Shown: piece after piece, positions 28,655 to 36,135 of the stretch | How the letters are laid out: every line of letters begins with the position of its first letter | How positions within the stretch are numbered: the stretch's first letter is position 1 | Assembly (NCBI GenBank): GCA_947040595.1 | Contig: CAMRBZ010000006.1 | Span: forward strand, 1-40,802 | Source: an uncultured Enterovibrio sp. | Lineage (GTDB): Bacteria; Pseudomonadota; Gammaproteobacteria; Enterobacterales; Vibrionaceae | Reading direction: 5' to 3' | Length of the DNA stretch: 40,802 nucleotides | Program-made: the position numbers and the translations under genes | The notes under the pieces: generated by a model | Databases searched by the model: none | Told to the model about the DNA's origin: nothing | Seen by the model: the letters and a program-made list of their open reading frames with translations, nothing else

Positions 28655-29212
28655 ATGATAGATAATGTAGAAATGACAGATTCAAATGCCGCATTAAAAA
28701 ACACGATAATAAACACAAAAATAATGCAAAAATATCTTATTTTCAGCATCAATGGTGAACCTTATGGGATCCCTCTTTTTTCAGTAAAAGAGGTCATCGG
28801 TATTGTTAAAATCACCCCTACCCCTCACGTACCCAACTTTTTTAAAGGCCTGATTAATTTAAGAGGTCGTATCATTTCAGTTATTGACATGCGATTAAAA
28901 CTCGGAATAGAAGAAATAAATTACGTTCCTAAAAAAACATCTATTATTATTTTCGATGTTAATGATTTGACAATTGGAAGTATTGTTGATGATGTAAATG
29001 AAGTCATCGGATTTACTGATGGACAAATTGAACAGAATTTAGAATTATCAAACTGCATTAAGAAAAAATACATCTTGAGCATTGCAAAATCTGTAGAAAA
29101 TGAATTAATCATCTTGTTAGACATACACAAAATGCTAAATCCAGAAGAACTCACATTAATCTCTGAGAACGCAATTAAAAAAGATCATGAAGTTTATTTA
29201 GATAACGAATAA
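28655..29212 (+). CDS. cheW: CheW-type coupling protein
   Basis: CheW links CheA to chemoreceptors in signalling arrays at the cytoplasmic membrane. The 185-residue protein carries one CheW domain from about residue 24 to 165. It includes KYLIFSINGEPYGIPLFSVKEV, TPTPHVPNFFKGLINLRG and RIISVIDMRLKLGI, the two-barrel hallmarks with the receptor-contact Arg in NLRG. An extra N-terminal tail of about 23 residues could reflect a start further in (ATG in MQKYLIF), but a weak GGGAT lies before 28655. The gene is AT-rich and lies 13 bases before the receptor gene, so the two are likely co-transcribed. Confidence 0.92.
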   Translation: MIDNVEMTDSNAALKNTIINTKIMQKYLIFSINGEPYGIPLFSVKEVIGIVKITPTPHVPNFFKGLINLRGRIISVIDMRLKLGIEEINYVPKKTSIIIFDVNDLTIGSIVDDVNEVIGFTDGQIEQNLELSNCIKKKYILSIAKSVENELIILLDIHKMLNPEELTLISENAIKKDHEVYLDNE

Positions 29213-29225
29213 AGGAATAAAAACC

Positions 29226-31370
29226 ATGTTCAAAGACCTGTCATTACGGGCAAAAATCGTTTTAGGTAATGCTATCAGCTTAATGTTTTTGGTCTGCATT
29301 TCGTTTATCAGTCTCGATAGCATGAAACAAATCAGAGAAACAGATCTATGGGTCGATCACACTCACAGAGTCATTAATAAATCTCTCACACTTCTCTCTT
29401 CAGCGAAAGATATGGAAACCGGAATGCGTGGTTATCTCCTTTCTGGAAAAGAAAGCTTTCTTCTGCCCTATAAAAATGGCAATCAATCCTTTTCTGAAAT
29501 TTTAATTGATTTAAAAAAGACCGTCAGTGATAACCCTGCACAAGTTTCTTTATTAGATGATATAAATAAAAGCATCATTGACTGGAAAACAAACATCACA
29601 GAAAAAGGAATTCTATTAAGAAAAGAAGTTGAAAACGAAAAAGACATGATACAGATGCACGACTTACTTTCAAAGTCAAAAGAAATGAATCATTTTGATA
29701 ACCTAAAAAAAATGATCGATAAATTCATATCTCGTGAACGCGAATTTTTAATAACCTCGGCGCCTTTACTCAGTAACTCGAAAGAACCTAATGATATAAA
29801 ACGTGAAAAAGAGGCATCTCAGAAAATAAACAAAGCATTACTGACGCATATCATGGCCTTAAAGATGGAAACAGAAATGCGGAATTATTTGCTTACCGGT
29901 GATGAAACCTCTCTTAAACGCTATAAAGAGAATGAAATTGAATCAAATAAAATAGCGTCAGATTTAAAATACTTAACTCAAAACACCCCCTCTCAACTTT
30001 CAACATTAAGAGAAATAGATTCTTTAATAGCCGATTGGAAATATAACTCAGCCGAAAAACAAATCCAATTAAAGCAAAGAATAAACAATGTAAAAACAAT
30101 GGATGATATCACTGAATTTGTTACGAAAGAAAATGGCGGGAATTATTTTGACACCTTTAGAAAACAGATTGAACGTTTTATCGACGAAGAAGAGATATTA
30201 ATGGAAAGGAGACTTAAAGAGAATGAAAATGTTGTTTCTCAAACTAATATTGTTATTCTATCAGGCATCATTATTGCGATATTGGTCTCTATTCCGATTG
30301 TATTTATACTGAGCAAATCTATCATGCAACCTTTTAACAAAATTTTCAAAGGACTGCATTCTTTTAGCTCAAGAGAATTAAATGAAATCAGCCTCGCTTT
30401 TACCAATGTCGTGCAACGGATGAGCCAAAGCGCTTTCCGCCTCGCCTGCGTATCTAAAAATATTGATAATGTCTCACAAAATCTTGCTCAAGTCTCCAAT
30501 CGTCAAGCCAGCTCTCTTGAAGAAACATCCGCTTGCACTGAAGAAATATCGGCTATGGTGAAAATCAATGTCCAATCAGCAGAAGAATCTCGGAATTTGT
30601 CAGAACAAGTCGGAAGTAAAATGACAGACCTCGAAAATGCAATGAATAAAATATCAGAATCTAATCATAAAATATCAGAATTAGTAAAAATCATTGCCGA
30701 AATAGGCATAAAAACAGAAATAATTGATGAGATTGTTTTTCAAACGAAATTACTTTCATTCAATGCCTCCGTAGAAGCTGAAAGAGCAGGAGAACATGGC
30801 CGAGGTTTTGCTGTTGTTGCACAAGAAGTCGGTAATTTAGCCAAAATGAGCGGAAAAGCAGCAAAAGATATCTCCATTATTGTAAAACAGAGTATCAATG
30901 AAGCAGAATCCATCGCCAAAGAAAATACACAACGCGTCGAAATAGGCAGCAACATTGTTTCAGAAACTAAACGTCAATCCGGTGTCGTCGCCGAAGGGGC
31001 CAATAAAATATTTGAAGCCTCTAATGAACAAGCAAAAGGGATCCTCGAAATAAGCAATGCAGTAGAATCAATTAATAAATTAACTCAACATGCCGCCTCT
31101 ATTGCCGACACGGCATCCTCATCAAGCTCAGAATTAAATAAAGAAGCCGAAAATTTAAATAGAATGGTTTTCAAACTGAATGGGTTTTTACAAGGAGGCG
31201 ATACAGAAGAAAATGAACATAATTTATTAGATGAAAATACAGTAAATGAATATGCGCTTCAATCACAAAGAAATGCAAGTTATAACCGCGAAAAAGAAAA
31301 TATCAATTTGCCACTTGGAGACTTTAATTCCCACACAGAAACAACGAAAACAGGTTGGGATAGGCTCTAA
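29226..31370 (+). CDS. Methyl-accepting chemotaxis protein with two CHASE3-like segments
   Basis: The protein is a membrane chemoreceptor of 714 residues. A first membrane helix lies at 10-30. Two related helical sensor segments follow: 32-175 with METGMRGYLLSGKESFLLPY and 200-330 with METEMRNYLLTGDETSLKRY, each resembling CHASE3. The second membrane helix is at 342-363. No convincing HAMP is seen, only a short linker at 365-400. The signalling hairpin tip is IDEIVFQTKLLSFNASVEAE followed by RAGEHGRGFAVVAQEV (about 500-535). Glutamine/glutamate-rich adaptation helices flank it. No C-terminal NWETF-like tether is present, and the tail ends GWDRL. The ligand is unknown. AGGAA precedes the ATG, and a repeat follows the stop. 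Confidence 0.93.
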   Translation: MFKDLSLRAKIVLGNAISLMFLVCISFISLDSMKQIRETDLWVDHTHRVINKSLTLLSSAKDMETGMRGYLLSGKESFLLPYKNGNQSFSEILIDLKKTVSDNPAQVSLLDDINKSIIDWKTNITEKGILLRKEVENEKDMIQMHDLLSKSKEMNHFDNLKKMIDKFISREREFLITSAPLLSNSKEPNDIKREKEASQKINKALLTHIMALKMETEMRNYLLTGDETSLKRYKENEIESNKIASDLKYLTQNTPSQLSTLREIDSLIADWKYNSAEKQIQLKQRINNVKTMDDITEFVTKENGGNYFDTFRKQIERFIDEEEILMERRLKENENVVSQTNIVILSGIIIAILVSIPIVFILSKSIMQPFNKIFKGLHSFSSRELNEISLAFTNVVQRMSQSAFRLACVSKNIDNVSQNLAQVSNRQASSLEETSACTEEISAMVKINVQSAEESRNLSEQVGSKMTDLENAMNKISESNHKISELVKIIAEIGIKTEIIDEIVFQTKLLSFNASVEAERAGEHGRGFAVVAQEVGNLAKMSGKAAKDISIIVKQSINEAESIAKENTQRVEIGSNIVSETKRQSGVVAEGANKIFEASNEQAKGILEISNAVESINKLTQHAASIADTASSSSSELNKEAENLNRMVFKLNGFLQGGDTEENEHNLLDENTVNEYALQSQRNASYNREKENINLPLGDFNSHTETTKTGWDRL

Positions 31371-31387
31371 ATTTTACATTGGAATTC

Positions 31388-31514
31388 TATACCCAAGACA
31401 CTTCAAGATGCGCGCCTGCGGTAAAGGAGTGAAGGCCCTGACCATAGATTGATTCTATGGTTGACCTGAGCGAGAGCAGCCAACACCCAGGCAGCTTCAA
31501 AAGCGACGGGTATA
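31388..31514 (-). repeat. ERIC/IRU-like palindromic element, copy 8
   Basis: Full-length copy. On the + strand it starts TATACCCAAGACACTTCAAG and ends CTTCAAAAGCGACGGGTATA, with GAAGGCCCTGACCATAGAT in the centre. It fills the spacer between the receptor gene and cheR. Confidence 0.9.
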
Positions 31515-31541
31515 TAATGATAAGTCACATAGAGAAGAGAG

Positions 31542-32354
31542 ATGTCACTTAGATATTTTCAGAGATTAATCAGAAATCATGCTGGAATTCATATTCCAAA
31601 AGAAAAATTCAGCATGATAGAAATCCGATTAAATCCTCGTCTAAAAGCATTAGGACTTCGCTCATTCAAAGAATACGCAAATTATTTAATTGCAGACCCT
31701 TTTGGAGATGAATTAATTGAATTCACAAATGCACTCACTACAAATAAAACGGTTTTTTTTAGAGAAAAGTATCACTTTGATTTTTTAAAATCTTATCTTG
31801 AAAAAGAATCGCCATCTGATATGACCTACCTATGGTCGGCAGCGTGTTCTAGTGGAGAAGAAGCATATTCTTTGAGTATTATATGTAACCTCATCGCCTT
31901 CTCTTCCCCGAGATTTAATTATCGAATTTTAGCCAGCGACATTGACACAAACAAAATAGAAATAGCAAAAAAAGGGATTTATAAAAAAAACGCACTTTCA
32001 AATGTGCCAAAACACTTAATAAGGACCTATTTTTCAACAATTCATGAACCCTTTGAAAATAAAGTCATTGTCTCAGAAAAATTAAAGGAAAATATTAAAT
32101 TTAGAGCGTATAATTTAACAAAAAAGAATAACAACATCGGGATCTCATTCCATTACATATTTTTACGGAATGTTCTTTATTATTTTAGTGATGATGTTGT
32201 TTTGAAGGTTCTTCGTTCATTGATTAAACAATTAAATATTGGCGGTTTGATCTTTGTTAGCTTGACTGAAACATTACACCATTTAGATTTAGGATTGCTT
32301 CCCATCGGATCCTCTGTCTACAGAAAAATAAAACATATGAATGAAAAAACATGA
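31542..32354 (+). CDS. cheR: CheR-type chemoreceptor glutamate methyltransferase
   Basis: CheR methylates receptor glutamates using SAM, setting adaptation. The 270-residue protein has the N-terminal helical domain (YFQRLIRNHAGIHIPKEKFSM), then TTNKTVFFREKYHF, where the family usually has T.NETxFFR. The SAM-binding WSAACSSGEEAYSLSI lies at 98-113, followed by ILASDIDTNKIEIAKKGIY and the late motif FLRNVLYYF. The Glu-to-Lys change in TNKT is notable. Purine-rich AGAGAAGAGAG precedes the start. Its end overlaps cheB by ATGA, so the genes are translationally coupled. Confidence 0.92.
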   Translation: MSLRYFQRLIRNHAGIHIPKEKFSMIEIRLNPRLKALGLRSFKEYANYLIADPFGDELIEFTNALTTNKTVFFREKYHFDFLKSYLEKESPSDMTYLWSAACSSGEEAYSLSIICNLIAFSSPRFNYRILASDIDTNKIEIAKKGIYKKNALSNVPKHLIRTYFSTIHEPFENKVIVSEKLKENIKFRAYNLTKKNNNIGISFHYIFLRNVLYYFSDDVVLKVLRSLIKQLNIGGLIFVSLTETLHHLDLGLLPIGSSVYRKIKHMNEKT

Positions 32355-32938
32355 AAAAAATTCAAGTGACTTCCAGTGGATTCTATTGTTCATTGAATGA
32401 AGCTTCCATTATATCCACGTTTTTGGGTGTCTATGTCTGTATTTGGTACAAACGCTTAAACAGGGGGGGGATGTGTCATTTTAGACTTCCTCGAGCTCTC
32501 TACATCGCCCCTTCTGAAAGACAATTTAAATTAAATCAATTAGAAAACGAAAATATTATCATAGAAATAATCGATTTTCCTCCAATGAATGTGTTTGCTC
32601 CTTCCGTTTATTTTATTTTTAATTCTGCCCTTAAAATAAAGAACAAATTATTAATTTGTTCTTTATTAAGTGGCATGGGCAATGATGGCGATCAATGTTT
32701 AAAAAAACAAAAAGAAAGAGGCGCAATTACTTTAATACAAGATGAAAAAAGCAGTGTTGTCTTTGGTATGGTGCGTGAAGCAAAGAAAATTGGTGCCGAA
32801 TGTCAAACCCTCCCATTAAGTCGCATTTCAGCCTGTCTTCACGAAATCTTAAAATTGCATTTATATAAAATGCAGCTCAATTCTGTCGAATATCGAAAAA
32901 ACGATGATCACATGGAAATAAGCAAGGAGCGAATATGA
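32351..32938 (+). CDS. cheB: Truncated, probably inactive CheB methylesterase domain
   Basis: Normal CheB has a receiver domain plus a methylesterase or deamidase domain with a Ser-His-Asp triad. This 195-residue protein has no receiver. It keeps the later part of the esterase fold: ALYIAPSERQFKL at 49-61, FAPSVYFIFNSAL near 82-94, LLSGMGNDGDQCL with the expected Asp112, and IQDEKSSVVFGMVREAKKIGA. The start should hold the Ser motif (GASTGG) and the His motif (QHMP), but it reads VTSSGFYCSLNEASIIS and VCIWYK and is about 30 residues short. The other frames do not restore these motifs. It overlaps cheR and cheA by ATGA on both sides, so the reading frame is maintained, perhaps for coupling. 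A G8 run lies at 32463-32470. Confidence 0.8.
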   Translation: MKKIQVTSSGFYCSLNEASIISTFLGVYVCIWYKRLNRGGMCHFRLPRALYIAPSERQFKLNQLENENIIIEIIDFPPMNVFAPSVYFIFNSALKIKNKLLICSLLSGMGNDGDQCLKKQKERGAITLIQDEKSSVVFGMVREAKKIGAECQTLPLSRISACLHEILKLHLYKMQLNSVEYRKNDDHMEISKERI

Positions 32939-34728
32939 GTTTAAACAGTGAAAAATCAAACATAGTTGAAGCTTTGGATCTGATATCTACTATTCGCATT
33001 CATTTAAAATCTGGATTTGATGTTGAAACGACACTCCCTTTAATTACGAAACTCATTTCCTTGAGTAACAGAAAAAATCAATCAGATAAACAAAGTGATT
33101 TTTTTGTTTTTCGTTCAATCAATCAAATCATTGTTCATGCAGAAACCATATTGGAACTTCATCACCTAAATAAAATCGAAATAAACAATCAACTGATACA
33201 ATCTTTAGAGTCTGTCCTTGATATTACAGAAGAAGACATTTTAATCTCTTCAAAAGAAACTTCTTTTCTTTCTTACTCAAAGAAAAGAGACGAAATATTA
33301 AAAACATTCTCAATCGAGATATTTAATGCAATGAACATTGACGTCTCATATTCTGAGGATATTTTAAACTCAAATATAGATATAAAAAAAGAAATCGATT
33401 ATATTTCTGATTTAATTTGCCCTCTAGAAAATAATAAAATAAACACATCAAAAAACATCCCCTCCACCCCGCTTTCAAAATCAAAATCGAAATTGTTAAA
33501 AAATAAATTTGAAGTCACTACACGAGTAAAATCCTACTTACTAGAGCAAATGATGAATTACTCTGAAGAATTAGTTCAAATTAGAAATGCATTAGCTGAT
33601 TACGCAGAAAATAAACAAGATCAAAAGTTAAGTGAAATATCAAGCAAATTAAAATCTGTTTCTGACAATGTATTATCAGACCTATTAAAAACACGCATGA
33701 TGCCTATTGGTGGAATATTAAGCAAATACCGTCGAATTGTTCGAGACCTCTCAAATGAATTAAATAAAAAGGTTGAACTAGAGATTATTGGGGAAAACAT
33801 TGAGTTGGACAATAATGTCATTGAAGCCATTACTGAACCCTTAACTCACTTAGTTCGAAATGCAATTGATCACGCATTTGAATCACCTCTCGAACGCACT
33901 AAAAACGGAAAGACTCTTGTCGGAAAATTAATTATTCATGCCTATAATGCATCAGGAAAAGTAATTATTAACATTTCTGACGACGGACAAGGAATTGACA
34001 CAAATAAACTTGTAGAAAAAGCCATCAATACAAACTTAATTACGAATGAACAGCTTAACCTCATGACAGAAAAAAACAAACTCGAACTTATTTTTCATCC
34101 AGGACTCAGCACATCAGAGAGCATCAGCACATTATCAGGCAGAGGTGTTGGCATGGGAGCTGTAAAACAGAAAGTGGAAGAAATAAACGGACATATTGAT
34201 ATATCCTCTGTTAAACACAAAGGAACAAACATTGCTTTATCTTTTCCACTGACAATGGCAACCTTAAAAGTTATCTTATTCACGATTAAAGGGATTACTT
34301 ATGCCATTCCTTCTGGTGATATTAAAAATATTATAGGAATGAGCAAAGATGACAATGACAGTACAGTGCGCTTTGATTCAGTTCCCCCTCTATTGCACAA
34401 AAATAATCAAGTTATTTCACTGATTGACCCCATTGAATACCTTGATGGATTAGCAGGCACACAATCGCTGAAAACCTCTTATCTCAATAAAGAGCAAATC
34501 AGTGTCGTTGTTTTTCGTTATCAGGATATAAATTGGGGACTCTGTGTGGATTCTGTCAACGCATTTTTAGACATTGTCATTAAACCTTTAGAAACACAAA
34601 TGAACACAAATAATATTTTTGCAGGTGCCGCCGTTCTTGGAAACGGTGATTTAGCCTTGGTGATTGATCTCAAAAAAATAGTGATTTTTTCAAGATCTCA
34701 CACGTCATTTTACACAGAAGCCATCTAG
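32935..34728 (+). CDS. cheA: CheA-type histidine kinase lacking a recognisable phosphorylatable P1 domain
   Basis: CheA is the chemosensory kinase. In this 597-residue protein the dimerisation domain (about 196-262, ending LKTRMMPIGGILSKYRR) and the ATP-binding domain are intact. The ATP-binding domain has N-box LVRNAIDHAFE 306-316, G1 SDDGQGID, F-box IFHPGLSTSE and G2 GRGVGMGAVK. The CheW-like P5 domain (about 441-590) is also intact. The first 130 residues are helical and reminiscent of P1. Where P1 should read F.AAHSIKG they read FRSINQIIVHAETILELHH, with no HSIKG-type His site. Residues 130-195 are a low-complexity Ser/Lys linker. A separate HPt protein downstream can supply the missing histidine. 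The start overlaps cheB by ATGA. Confidence 0.92.
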   Translation: MSLNSEKSNIVEALDLISTIRIHLKSGFDVETTLPLITKLISLSNRKNQSDKQSDFFVFRSINQIIVHAETILELHHLNKIEINNQLIQSLESVLDITEEDILISSKETSFLSYSKKRDEILKTFSIEIFNAMNIDVSYSEDILNSNIDIKKEIDYISDLICPLENNKINTSKNIPSTPLSKSKSKLLKNKFEVTTRVKSYLLEQMMNYSEELVQIRNALADYAENKQDQKLSEISSKLKSVSDNVLSDLLKTRMMPIGGILSKYRRIVRDLSNELNKKVELEIIGENIELDNNVIEAITEPLTHLVRNAIDHAFESPLERTKNGKTLVGKLIIHAYNASGKVIINISDDGQGIDTNKLVEKAINTNLITNEQLNLMTEKNKLELIFHPGLSTSESISTLSGRGVGMGAVKQKVEEINGHIDISSVKHKGTNIALSFPLTMATLKVILFTIKGITYAIPSGDIKNIIGMSKDDNDSTVRFDSVPPLLHKNNQVISLIDPIEYLDGLAGTQSLKTSYLNKEQISVVVFRYQDINWGLCVDSVNAFLDIVIKPLETQMNTNNIFAGAAVLGNGDLALVIDLKKIVIFSRSHTSFYTEAI

Positions 34729-34747
34729 CGAGTCAGTAAAAGATCAC

Positions 34748-34769
34748 CGCTTTATTGAGCGTTTTTTTC
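34748..34769 (+). terminator. Rho-independent terminator after cheA
   Basis: CGCT-TTATTG-AGCG is followed by seven Ts and then a long pyrimidine tract. It ends the cheR-cheB-cheA unit 20 bases after the stop and separates it from the HPt gene. Confidence 0.7.
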
Positions 34770-34785
34770 TTTTTCTTTTTTCACT

Positions 34786-34909
34786 TATACCCAAAGTAAT
34801 TGAAGGTGCTCACCAGCACCCAGCGAGTGAAGCCCCTCTGCATAGATCGACTCTGTGATTGGGCTGAACGAGCGTAGCCAACACCCACGCAGCGTCAAAG
34901 GCGACGGGG
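34786..34909 (-). repeat. ERIC/IRU-like palindromic element, copy 9
   Basis: On the + strand it starts TATACCCAAAGTAATTGAAG and has GAAGCCCCTCTGCATAGAT and TGTGATTGGGCTGAACGAGC. The right end is AAAGGCGACGGGG, so the closing TATA is lost. It lies between the cheA terminator and the HPt gene. Confidence 0.88.
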
Positions 34910-34958
34910 AAAATAAGATGATGTCGATTTCTTTTTTATCATTAAATGGAGAGGTAAT

Positions 34959-35897
34959 ATGAAATTGTTTGGTCGTTTTTTACTCGATGAAAATCTCATT
35001 TCAGCATCCGATTTAGCGGATGCCATGATTGAGCAAATTAAAACGATGCCAAATAATATCGTGATCTTATACGAAAAAAAGATGATTAATTCAAAACAAA
35101 TACTCGATATTATTTCACTGCAAAATAATGAATCCTTAGATCTTCGTTCTGCTTGTATTCAACTTGGGATTTGGCAACATGAATTTACAAATATGATCCA
35201 GGAAGAAGTATTAAAGCAACGGATCCCTCTTAGTCAAATATTAATCAATAAAGGTTTGATAAAACCACAGGTCATCTTGCCTGTTTTAAAAAAATACCAC
35301 GCATACTGCGCAGAGAATAGCAATGACTTTACTCTCTTTTCCGAGATAGATGACATTGAAAATGAACAAAAAAATACAATTCAAAAAATTCGCTTTGAAC
35401 CTGATTTTTCACAAGTTAAAATTAATGATCTTTCAGAATACCTTGCGTTTTTTTCTGACGAGAAAATCGTCTCCTTAGAGCTTGCGATTTTAGTGATTGA
35501 AGGGCTTGCAGACAACACGGAAGATGCAGAAGAAAGATTGGATTCATTTTTTATTGAATTTCATTCACTCAAAGGCTCCGCAAGAGCAATAGGCGCTATT
35601 TTATCTGAAAATCTAATACATGAAACAGAAGACGTTTTGTCTTTTTATAAACGATTTTTGCACAAAATAGAAAAAAATGATTTTGTACTTTTGGCTGCTG
35701 CCAACTTACACGTTCTTGATGTATTAGGGCATTTGAGGAACGCGCTTATTTCTTCTGGCTCTGAAGAAGGATTTTGGTCCAATCAAGCACATAAAAATCA
35801 TTATTTAAAAGTATTAACTGAAGTTAAATCCTTAAGTGAAAAGATGAATTCACGAGGTTATGTCATCGATATTGAAGATGTACGAGAAATGTTTTAA
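34959..35897 (+). CDS. HPt domain protein with MshEN-like N-terminal repeats
   Basis: The 312-residue soluble protein has two parts. Residues 3-26 (LFGRFLLDENLISASDLADA...), about 32-55, 61-84 and 90-113 (LSQILINKGLIKPQVI...) are four helical repeats. They follow the 24-residue pattern xLGxxLLxxGLIxxxxLxxxLxxQ of MshEN domains, which in some type II secretion and pilus ATPases bind cyclic di-GMP. The usual first Arg is Leu in repeat 1. Residues about 155-265 form an HPt domain with FFIEFHSLKGSARAIG, where His202 is the expected phosphoryl site, and HETEDVLSFYKR behind it. Downstream of a CheA without a P1 histidine, it is the natural phosphotransfer partner, with the CheY-like protein as acceptor. 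GGAGAGG precedes the start. Confidence 0.85.
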   Translation: MKLFGRFLLDENLISASDLADAMIEQIKTMPNNIVILYEKKMINSKQILDIISLQNNESLDLRSACIQLGIWQHEFTNMIQEEVLKQRIPLSQILINKGLIKPQVILPVLKKYHAYCAENSNDFTLFSEIDDIENEQKNTIQKIRFEPDFSQVKINDLSEYLAFFSDEKIVSLELAILVIEGLADNTEDAEERLDSFFIEFHSLKGSARAIGAILSENLIHETEDVLSFYKRFLHKIEKNDFVLLAAANLHVLDVLGHLRNALISSGSEEGFWSNQAHKNHYLKVLTEVKSLSEKMNSRGYVIDIEDVREMF

Positions 35898-35979
35898 TTC
35901 CGATTTCAGTCATTCGTAAAGTAAATATTGACTGGAACGGGTAAGGCCATTTGGCGATGATGTCAGCATTTGGAGTCAA

Positions 35980-36096
35980 TATAACCCAAAGGAATTGAAG
36001 ATGCGTGTAGACAGCAAGCAAGTGACGCCCCTGAGCATAGAGAGACTATGTGATTGGGCTGAACGAGCGCAGCCAACTTCAAAGTCGACGGGTATA
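35980..36096 (-). repeat. ERIC/IRU-like palindromic element, copy 10
   Basis: On the + strand it starts TATAACCCAAAGGAATTGAAG and ends CTTCAAAGTCGACGGGTATA. It is about 11 bases shorter than the others because the ACACCCACGC stretch before the last arm is missing. It lies between the HPt gene and the convergent qnr gene. Confidence 0.88.
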
Positions 36097-36135
36097 ATCT
36101 TGCATTTATTCAAAGGAGATGGATATAACATGGCA

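Noticed and set aside
32463-32470. G8 run in cheB as a phase-variation switch or frameshift
   Set aside because: The gene is open through it, and neither alternative frame upstream restores the missing CheB motifs. A similar intact G8 run occurs in glnD (26866-26873).
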